DNA from: Aphrophora alni
Lineage: Eukaryota; Arthropoda; Insecta; Hemiptera; Aphrophoridae
NCBI GenBank assembly: GCA_963513935.1
Contig: OY740773.1
Location: 100,797,291-100,861,290 of the forward strand
Direction of reading: 5' to 3'
Length of the DNA: 64,000 bases
The translations under genes were made by a program, and so were the position numbers. Positions within the stretch are counted from its first letter, which is position 1; each line of letters starts with the position of its first letter. Shown here piece after piece: positions 56,610 to 64,000 of this stretch. Under the pieces are notes generated by a model. That model searched no databases. It had not been told where the DNA came from and saw nothing but the letters and a program-made list of their open reading frames with translations.

Positions 56610-57135
56610 CATTTATTTATTTATTATTTTTTTTTTTACATTTTTATTCTACGTTAAAAATTTTTTTTTCCGTAAAGTTTTAAAAATTCTACTTATTTTC
56701 AACACCATATTTGAAGATAACCTAATCTTGCAGAATTTGGTTCACGAAAAAGCAATTTTACAACCAAAATACAAGAGACGAGTTAATAGGCCTAATCATA
56801 CCCAGTCCTATCATACAATGCAATACAAACAGATCCCATAAATGTAATGCCTAAAATGTTTTAGGGTCTTACAAGAAATGATAAATTATATTAATACATC
56901 CGGTCTTATGCAATAAAACAGTTGTAGAGGTTGTCTAAACCTCGTAGTTATCTATTGATTACTTTCATGTCGTCGGCTAGGTACTAATGTATGTACTGTA
57001 TATAAAAGATCTCCACTCGCTCCACTCTTGTATGTGTTTCTGCTATGGTGGGACTCGGAGCTGTTGGATCTCGTAACTATATCACATATTCTTGGGAAAT
57101 CAGATTCCAAAATTAAATTTTTGACACTTCAATAT
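56610..57135. other. no gene seen
   Basis: Homopolymer-rich AT sequence. 57030-57090 is GC-richer (GCTATGGTGGGACTCGGAGC) and resembles 63065-63110 (GCTTGCTACGCTCGAACC, GGATCTCGTAA shared). Confidence 0.45.
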
Positions 57136-57139
57136 TTGA

Positions 57140-57450
57140 CAAGTGGGTTAAAACACATAAAAAATTGAAATATAAAAATAATAATCTAGTACTGTTTTAT
57201 AATTTAAATGTTAAAGAAAATATGGAAAAAAATTGTTAAAATTGGCTGCCATTTTGATATTGTCAATTAGATTTTTTGTAATTTCAATAGAGTTTTACAT
57301 GAGTCCCCTATAGCAAATTTCAAGTTCTTATCGTAATCATTTTGTCTTTATAGTTCGTAAGTATTGACGACAACAACGTCAAACACGACGTACGGACAGA
57401 ATATCGGAAGTTATTTTTTCGTTTTCCTGAGCCCATAAAACAAGAAAATC
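57140..57450 (+). repeat. dispersed ACACACGAG family, copy 5
   Basis: TGGGTTAAAACACATAAAAA, TTGGCTGCCATTTTGATATT, GAGTTTTACATGAGTCCCCT, TTGACGACAACAACGTC and TCTGTCAAAAAACGCAG, collinear with 37170-37390. Confidence 0.75.
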
Positions 57451-57607
57451 TGTCAAAAAACGCAGGTTGAAATTGTTCCACACTTACCAAACATATTCTA
57501 TACTTATATTAGATAAAATAAAAATAAGGTTGTTAATTCTTCTATGTACTCAATATTTTCTAGTTTATTTCAAGGTCAAGTTAAAAAATAGAAACCATAT
57601 AAGTCTA

Positions 57608-57995
57608 CAGGGTGTTTCTGTAATGCGCTGATAATTCAGGAGGTCAAAGTCAGGAAAAACGTCCCTATGAACATATGTCCATAAACACTTCCTTTACCAG
57701 CTATCCGACATTTTGTTTACTAAATATGTTATATCTCTAGAACAGCTAAACAGATTGATTTAAAATTTTTCACGGTACTCATCGATGTAATGACCTAGTT
57801 TGAACAAAATAATCCGTTTCAAAATGCAGCTATTTAAATATTTCAAATGGAAAAAACTCATTTAAAGTTATTTTGATGAACATTTTTAAATAACCGCCAT
57901 TTTAAAACAAATGATTGGAACAAAATAATAATATTTTTCAAAGTAGGTCATTATATTGATAACCACCTTCTGAATTACTTCCGATCATTAGAGAA
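57608..57995. mobile_element. fold-back element with ACAGGGTG terminus
   Basis: Starts CTACAGGGTGTTTCTGTAAT. Imperfect inverse arms run about 57780-57840 (ATGACCTAGTTTGAACAAAA, CAAAATGCAGCTATTTAAAT) and 57890-57965 (TTTAAATAACCGCCATTTTA, GTAGGTCATTATATTG). The right end was not located. Confidence 0.65.
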
Positions 57996-57999
57996 ACAC

Positions 58000-58460
58000 T
58001 TTCTATATAATTATTATTCTACGCTAAAAATAAGTGAAAAATTTTACGTTTACCATTTTTTAATCCCAACCTAAATTTCAAAAACAATTACACCCTGACT
58101 TTCTAACATTTGTTTCTCGACAAAAGTCAGTTTTAGAGCCAATATACAGTACATAGAAATATCTTATTTTATCCCGGAAAAGTTTAAATAACCTGGTTTT
58201 TATTATTTCGTTTTACTAATGAGTTATGAAAGTAAAAATTTAATTAATAAAAACTGTTGCAATAAATTAACGAAAGGCAAGTTATTACCAAACAATTACT
58301 GCTTTAATTAGACGTTAAATGATAAACATTAATTGGGAGACGTTTAATTACAGAGCTATTATGTTAAGGTAATGACTAATTGAAATCAGAGTCCTATTAA
58401 TTGTTACTTTACGAGTATGTTGTTCCACTGGGGGACTGACAGCCGGAAAGAGCTGAATGA
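58000..58460. other. no gene seen
   Basis: AT-rich with no motif recognised. Confidence 0.5.
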
Positions 58461-58464
58461 AATG

Positions 58465-58760
58465 AAAATTCACACTATCATTCTATATGGTTGTGAGATT
58501 TGGGCGGACGCTCTGAGGAAGATTTCCGTTGGAAGTCTGTTCAGAGAAGAGGAGCCCTAGAGTAGCGTGCTTTGAGATAATCGTTTTGGAACCAGCAGTA
58601 TTGGTGGTTACAGGCTTCCCTCAATTGATCTGATGTTGGCGGAGAGAACGCGGTGTTCTGGGAGGAAAGTGGAGGAGAATATTAAAGCTGAAGATAGAGA
58701 GATGACAATGAGTTCCTAACATGAAAGAGAGGACCATGAGACCAGACGCAGCTGGGTCCA
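58465..58760 (+). pseudogene. LINE polyprotein C-terminal remnant, copy 1
   Basis: HTIILYGCEIWADALRK (58470-58521), VLEPAVLVVTGF (about 58582-58617), then after a one-base shift SIDLMLAERTRCSGRKVEEN and IKAEDREM. I.LYG.E.WA.AL with the later AVLV.AG..PIDLL..ER is the usual segment after the RT domain in many R1/jockey-type LINEs. Frameshift plus stop make it inactive. Confidence 0.75.
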
Positions 58761-58959
58761 ATGTTCTAAACTTACATAATTGTTAAAAACTATCTTCATT
58801 AAGTTATTTATGTTCATTTGTATATATGACTTAAATAGACCCCGAAGAGGTTCAACAGCTACCGATGACGTAGCAACTCACAAAATACGTCCTTTCCAAT
58901 CATTTTCTCTAGACTGTTGACGGTGGAAATTCACGTAATCATTTGAGATTTAATTCACG

Positions 58960-59230
58960 TAATGGAAATTCTGAGATTTGGCCAAGGAAGAAAATGTCCA
59001 TTGGAAGTCTGTTTTAAGAAGAGGAGCGCTGAGAGAGAGTGGCATGGTCTGATAGAATCGTTTTGGAACTAGCAGTATTGGTTGTTGCAGGCTTCTTCCA
59101 ATAGATCTGATGGTGGTTGAGAAAATGCTGTGCTCTGGGAGGAAAGTGGAAGAGAACATTAAGGCTGAGGCTTAGAGAGCTGCCCCTGAGACCACGACAC
59201 CAGGAGCTACCAGGTCTAATATTTTAAATT
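58960..59230 (+). pseudogene. LINE polyprotein C-terminal remnant, copy 2
   Basis: A near-tandem copy of 58520-58760: GTCCATTGGAAGTCTGTTTT, TCGTTTTGGAACTAGCAGTA, TCTGGGAGGAAAGTGGAAGA. It has the same need for a frame change between AVLVVAGF and PIDLM as copy 1. The shared lesion says the duplication arose after the first frameshift, by local DNA duplication rather than by two retro-insertions. Confidence 0.75.
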
Positions 59231-59234
59231 CCAT

Positions 59235-59739
59235 ATTCCTTCAAATATTTTTTTAAGGCATACATGACTGAAATCCATAAACTAGTTTGACCACGAAGAA
59301 ATCCAAAAGCGACTGATGACGCAGAAGGCCAAAAAATATGTCGTTTCTAATATTTTAAATCTTAAGTTTTATTAAGTTCGAGTGACAATCACTAGAATGT
59401 CTTTACTTTTTCAATATCTGGTTTTTGTAACTTTGTCTGATGACATAATTGCTATGACGTAGACTTGAGGTTTTGAGTGTGCCAACAGCTCGACTTGACT
59501 GATGTCCAATCCTCTGAATTTAGTTAATGTAAATTACCAGTTTTTCTTAATTTATTATGTCGGGCTGAATTTGGGAAATGGTGTTTTTTGAAGACCAAAT
59601 AATATGTCGAACTTCAGAGATATATATTGTAATAGGTGAGTAAAGCCTTGCTTACTCATATTTGAATTTTAGTTTGTGTAGAATTCCTTTTATTATTTAA
59701 ATGTAAGTACTTCTTTTAGTTTGTAACTAACTCATTAAC
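59235..59739. other. degraded LINE-adjacent repeats
   Basis: CGACTGATGACGCAGAAGGC (about 59311) echoes CTACCGATGACGTAGCAACT (58860), so the duplication extends past the coding remnant. Further ATGACGTAG and CCAAATAATATGTCG echoes appear near 59455 and 59605. Confidence 0.5.
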
Positions 59740-59930
59740 ACCACCGCCGTAGAGTGGTGGTTAGTCTACGGCTAGGAGTTAGGAAATTAAGACCGTATTC
59801 AAACTGTAAGAGGAGTTCTACTCACAAAAACCCTTTACCCTATTAAATAAGTTCCGCAGTAGAACTATCTCTCTACACGAAGAAAAATTTAAAGGATTAT
59901 TTTAATTTTTATTGTAACTAGTGACACCAA
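59740..59930 (+). mobile_element. tRNA-derived SINE remnant
   Basis: GCCGTAGAGTGGTGGTTAGT (about 59746-59765) resembles a tRNA head with pol III box A. GACCGTATTCAAACTG (59791-59806) sits at the right distance for box B but departs from GGTTCGAATCC. No acceptor-stem pairing or CCA-side sequence, so it is not a functional tRNA. Tail and target duplication were not identified. Confidence 0.5.
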
Positions 59931-59934
59931 ACCA

Positions 59935-60934
59935 CTATAATTAAAGGAGCAATGTTTTTCAATACTATGTTTAAAATATATTAAGAAACTTACATCTCCA
60001 GGGTTACTTGTTTTCTTGAAACCTAAATTGTAACCTCCGACATCTTGTCACTTTAAATTATCTACGATACTATGCGAAGTAATAGGCCGAGCGTGTCGCT
60101 ACTATATACATATCTTAGATGTCGTTATCTTTACTGGTTTGAACACACACTATCGATACTTATCTTATAAGATATCTATCGCGTATTGCTTACGACCTTC
60201 GGATATCGTATCATTGTGGTAAGCAGACGGCCCAAGATTTCAAAAAATATCTGATCAAACAATGTAAATAATTGATAATATGTAACCGGAGTATTATACT
60301 TGAAATGAAATGTTACAAACTGTTAGAGTTAGGTAACAAATATTCAGTTTTATAATCGTATTTACATTCAATTTGCGCCCAATAAATGGCTAGTCATGCA
60401 ATGTTGGATCGCTAGGGATTACACTTTACTGAAACGAACTGACAATATCGATATTATAAAAGGTCACCAACGTGTACGATATTTTACATCTATTAAACTC
60501 TAATACGTGGCTGACTATTTGGTTTTGTTATAACAAAAATTGATTTAGAGAAGATTTGTAAAAAAGGATAACGTTAATCAGGGAGCATATATTTTTAAAC
60601 ATTTGTAATTTATAAAAAGATTATTTTCTCTTTAAATAAATAACTAACACAAAAACCATTATCTTTATTTCTTTCTCAAACAAATAAACCTTGCAAAACA
60701 ATGCAGTAACTTTCTCATACACTTTCCCCAAAACCAAGTAAAATTGAATCAAAATTAAACGTTACTAAAAATCTGTAGCTGACAATTAAAAAGTGAAAAT
60801 GAACCATTGATGCCAACTTTGTAAAATGTATATATTTAAATTGGGTCTACGCATCAACAGTGTATTGAATTAATTTTTTTAAACCTGAACCACGCGGTAT
60901 TTTTTAATACGTTCTCAAACAAACTTTCACAAGG
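59935..60934. other. no gene seen
   Basis: AT-rich. 60040-60240 is richer in CG and palindromic GATATC/CGATA motifs (TATCGATACTTATCTTATAA, GATATCTATCG, CGGATATCGTATC) without a recognised identity. An inverse copy of the GAGAAAGT...TTTTGG family lies at about 60700-60770. Confidence 0.4.

Positions 60935-60938
<4 letters not shown>

Positions 60939-60974
<36 letters not shown>
60939..60974. repeat. (AT)n microsatellite
   Basis: About 18 AT units. Confidence 0.95.
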
Positions 60975-60979
<5 letters not shown>

Positions 60980-60980
<1 letters not shown>

Positions 60981-62173
60981 AATTACTTGTTTTTGAAGGA
61001 TAATTAGTTCCTAATGAAGACGGTCAAGTTTCAATATAATAGGTTAATATAGTACAAAATGGTACTTTTCATTTTGGTCTTCTTCTTTCCTTCTTCAATT
61101 GGGTACTCAGCACTGTGTTTCACTTTTACAACTAAAGCGATTTTACTGTAAGTGTTGATGATTTTTGCTATTATTAACGAAATTTATGTAAAAGTGTTGA
61201 ATGAAAGACAACCTTATTCAGGATTCAACACAAACACTAAGCTTTCGTTTCCTTACCAGTCATCAGGTATAGATCTGTGTAAAGTGCTCTAAATTCTTCA
61301 ATCCCTCTCACTGTAAACAGCTCCTTAAATCCTCTGTTCCCATAATTCCTAATTTTTTATGAAAGTCCAAACCTTTCCTTCATAAAAGATAAACAGTTTC
61401 AACATCTCCTCATGTATTTCAGTTTTCAGTTTTGTGGTCAACACACCGGTCAAACCTATCTTAATTAATAAACAGTTAATAAAAAACTCACTTCTTACAA
61501 TTTGCATAAAAAAAAAAAAAAAATCAACAACTTGTATTTTTGTTTGAAGCTACATTTGAAATAACGTACGTTTTTCCTGTTTCATTTTTCATGTCTAATT
61601 TCGTAGACTGGATGCTTAAATATTATAAATCAGGCAGTCAAGCATTGCAGCAACTGATGTATAAGAGGTTACCATGGCAACGAATAATAATGTCAATCTT
61701 CCACTCCATGACGTCCATGCGGGTGAAAACCTAACGATCTAGATTATTTGTAGAAAATTAATGATAATTGTTAAAATTATACGTTCAGGGAATCTTAATC
61801 CGTTTATTTTACAATTCAATTAATCAAGTCATGAGCCGAGATTGAATTTGTTGTCAAATTATCATTGTGTTTCATTCAATACGTGAAGTATAGGTTAAGT
61901 TTGGTAATAGAATATAAAGTAGAGCTCCGTTCTTCGACTGATTTTCACGTTTCATTGCGTGGTTAAACGCGTGGGTGACTTTAAATCCATAACAACCTCG
62001 TTACGTTTCGATATCGTAGTTGTCTTCCTTAGAAGATTGCTCATTTTAGGTACAAAACCTATTATTTTGTAATACGAATAGTGATTCAACTCTTTGAAGA
62101 TGACAACCGTTCTAACGAAACTTAATTAAGAGTATTAAGATGACTAAATTTAAAGAAATATATGTGTTCTTAC
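60980..62173. other. no gene seen, probable intron near right end
   Basis: AT-rich. The frame 61540-61734 has no recognised motif. The last part lies directly downstream of the 62174 donor and would be intron. Confidence 0.45.
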
Positions 62174-62294
62174 CTGGCCAAGCTAAGTCCGTGTCAATGT
62201 CTATTGGATTGTCGTCATAAGTGGTGACAGTTTTAGCATCCGCAACTTCTATACAGGGCGCTGTGCCATCAGAGCATGTATCCTGAGCACCCAC
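62174..62294 (-). CDS. internal coding exon, 121 nt, gene not recognised
   Basis: On the minus strand the upstream side has CTAATG (branch-like) and ACTGGTTTCAG, and the exon ends CCAG|GTAAGA. The exon begins at phase 0 and leaves phase 1. Its 40 codons read VGAQDTCSDGTAPCIEVADA then KTVTTYDDNPIDIDTDLAWP, with a split Gly. Composition is clearly coding (two Cys seven apart, many Asp, balanced codons), and the frame is closed on both sides by splice signals. The acidic Cys-containing peptide suggests an extracellular or luminal segment, but that is inference, and no family is named. A repeat copy starts only about 70 bp into the upstream intron. Confidence 0.75.
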
Positions 62295-62361
62295 CTGAAA
62301 CCAGTGGAACAATCATTAGAGACAGCCGTTGACATAGAAAATCCACGTTATCATATTGTTA

Positions 62362-62810
62362 CTATCGCGGGACGGTAGACAGAAGTGGTAACTTTATCTA
62401 TCAATTTAAAAATTTAATAATAAAATTTTAAACTTCAGTAAATGTAATAAAAATATTAAATATATGTAATGGTTCATTTTTTATTATTTATTACATTTTT
62501 CAGTTAAAAACCATGTATGTAGGCCCACCTATTGCTACAGAGATAAAAATATACACTGATATTTTACGTAAAATTTCTTCTTCTTTTCAAAATGTTTTGT
62601 ATGTATGGGTGTGAGAAAGTTAGTTAATATTTTTGTGAGTAAGTATTTACATACACATATAGATAGGCCGACATATAAACGTATATAGTGGAGCGTGACT
62701 GGACAAACGAGCGTGATGCTTTAAGGATTATGATGACGCTAAATCGAAGCTTTTCTCTATACAAAATGTATAGTACTATAACAAAAGAAGTTTCACTTCA
62801 ATAAGTCAAT
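62362..62810 (+). mobile_element. dispersed repeat (copy B) with empty Harbinger site
   Basis: Matches copy A (51568-52700) from CGCGGGACGGTAGACAGAAG to AGAAGTTTCACTTC, but lacks the 631-bp Harbinger insert. The corresponding place reads GATGACGCTAAATCGAAG. It also lacks about 50 bp present just left of the insert in copy A (GCGCGTGACGGGCCAATTGA region). Confidence 0.85.
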
Positions 62811-62999
62811 GGGTGTCATTATGCCATTTACTCAGCCCATCATGGATTATGATACAAGGAGGAAAGCTCAGAATGTGCTCTCTTGGACCTTGTAGGAAAT
62901 GTTAAATTGTAATAATAGATCAAAGAGTCTCACCCAAGTTAGATTATTTAAAACAGCTGATACCCAGACTTTCTGTATCTTGTAATTGTGTATATTACT

Positions 63000-63234
63000 A
63001 CTTTACTAGCTTCACTCATGTTGTGTCTCGTCCCTCCGGGGTTTTATAGTTTAACATGTTTAAAGAAACCTCTGCTTGCTACGCTCGAACCTACAGGATC
63101 TCGTAATTTCACAATTTCTTGATAGTTCAAGGCTCAAAATAACATTTCTAACATTAAACTTCGCTATTTGTCAGCGGAGATATCTGGAGTTGGTAACTTT
63201 GTAGAGTTTAAATTGTTAAATTTTTATCTAATTT
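63000..63234. other. no gene seen
   Basis: TAGCTTCACTCATGTTGTGT, TCGTCCCTCCGGGGTTTTAT is slightly GC-richer. GGATCTCGTAATTTCACAA matches the 57065 area. Repeat-like, not coding. Confidence 0.4.
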
Positions 63235-63420
63235 AGCTTGTTATAAGTTGAATAACACACTGGACATTAACAAAAAACAGATTAAAATTGCCAACATTTT
63301 GACATTTTCGTTTAGATTTTTCTAAATTTCAATAGATTTTAATAGGAGTTGACTACAATCCGACACCCTATAGTAAATTTCATGTGACTATCATAATTAT
63401 TGTAGCCGCTATTGTACAGA
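63235..63420 (+). repeat. dispersed ACACACGAG family, copy 6
   Basis: TTGTTATAAGTTGAATAACA, CACTGGACATTAACAAAAAA, ATTTTCGTTTAGATTTTTCT, TAAATTTCATGTGACTATCA and TTGTAGCCGCTATTG, collinear with the 39240 copy. Confidence 0.78.
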
Positions 63421-63424
63421 CCAC

Positions 63425-64000
63425 AAATAATTAGAAACAAAATTAGCATTGACCGCTGTTATTAAAAGCTAGATTTCAATCAAATACGAGAACGTGTTTA
63501 TTGCACAAGTGAAGCAAATTCCTTACTTAAATAATTTGTTTTAAAACGGAGTCAATTTTCATTTTTTGATTGACAACTAACGAAATTAAATTGTTGATCA
63601 CGATGACTTTTTATTTGATTTTAGGATTGCGTGAGTGAGAAAGTTTGTGCAATGAAGGCGTAATGTATTTTGTTAAAATTTAATTGCAAATAAATCAGTA
63701 TGGTTTCATTGATTTTACGTCTGTTATATCCTAATACAATTTTAATCACATTAACTACATGTTACACAAATAATAGTTATATCATTGCTAATAATTAGCC
63801 CTTAATTACATGTATAACCAATAACGGATCTAACCTCGAATGAGTTTTTAATTAGGCACTCTAACAGTGGTAGTTAATATTCTGGAGCCTCTTATTGTTA
63901 TATTTATTAAACATTATACTATATACAGTTTATCTGAATTGCATATAAATCGTTGTTTTTCAATTATATTTTGTAAATAAATTCTTAAATTAAAATTTTA
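63425..64000. other. no gene seen; one dispersed-repeat fragment
   Basis: 63600-63660 is a TTTGATTTTAGGATTGCGTG, AGTGAGAAAGTTTGTGCAAT family copy. The rest is AT-rich. Confidence 0.45.

Noticed and set aside
59740..59815. Functional tRNA gene
   Set aside because: Box A-like and box B-like sequence only. No acceptor stem, anticodon arm or clean TPC loop.

Overview
The window is AT-rich, gene-poor eukaryotic nuclear DNA. It is most likely from an arthropod and probably an insect, with Hemiptera as the best guess. Short (TTAGG)n/(CCTAA)n tracts, the canonical insect telomere motif, recur at interstitial positions. Jockey-like, RTE-like and other LINE tails are abundant, as are PIF/Harbinger and Tc1-like remains and long fold-back MITEs. 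No bacterial-type operon, rRNA or intact tRNA was seen. Nearly all open frames of 60-130 codons are chance frames in repeats.

Only small pieces look like host gene. The best is a 121-nt internal exon on the minus strand (62174-62294), with branch-point-like sequence, a TTTCAG acceptor and a CAG|GTAAGA donor. A second minus-strand candidate (23401-23479, 79 nt) also has good splice borders and one open frame. A possible first coding exon on the plus strand lies at 21521-21551. Exon phases show that the two minus-strand exons cannot be adjacent in one mRNA. If they belong to one gene, at least one exon lies between them and most of the window is intron.

The rest is transposon debris. By region: 0-10 kb holds a long GA microsatellite, copies of a roughly 300-bp dispersed repeat (called REP-A here), a small polyA retro-insertion with a 13-bp target-site duplication, and a compact unknown 66-codon frame. 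10-20 kb holds two jockey-like reverse transcriptase (RT) remnants, one interrupted by a telomere-like tract, an unrecognised decayed coding stretch at 15.8-16.1 kb, and two widely separated inverted repeat pairs. 20-30 kb holds the candidate exons and a perfect 87-bp triplication. 30-35 kb holds a 400-bp fold-back MITE, a four-unit REP-A tandem array and a roughly 350-bp tandem array. 35-47 kb holds decayed coding scraps, LINE 3' ends, a second fold-back, a 14-bp minisatellite, another RT remnant and an endonuclease-domain remnant. 50-53 kb holds a Tc1-like transposase C-terminus and a nested structure: a PIF/Harbinger deletion derivative inserted with a TAA duplication into an older repeat. 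A second copy of that repeat at 62.4-62.8 kb preserves the empty site. 54-64 kb holds a polypurine tract, two more fold-backs, duplicated LINE tails, a tRNA-like SINE remnant and the best exon.

The most informative object is the Harbinger derivative (51984-52614). It keeps only the start of a MADF-like gene from one end and the start of a transposase-like gene from the other, meeting head to head at one internal deletion junction. Identities of all repeats and domains are from reading by eye. No database search was run.
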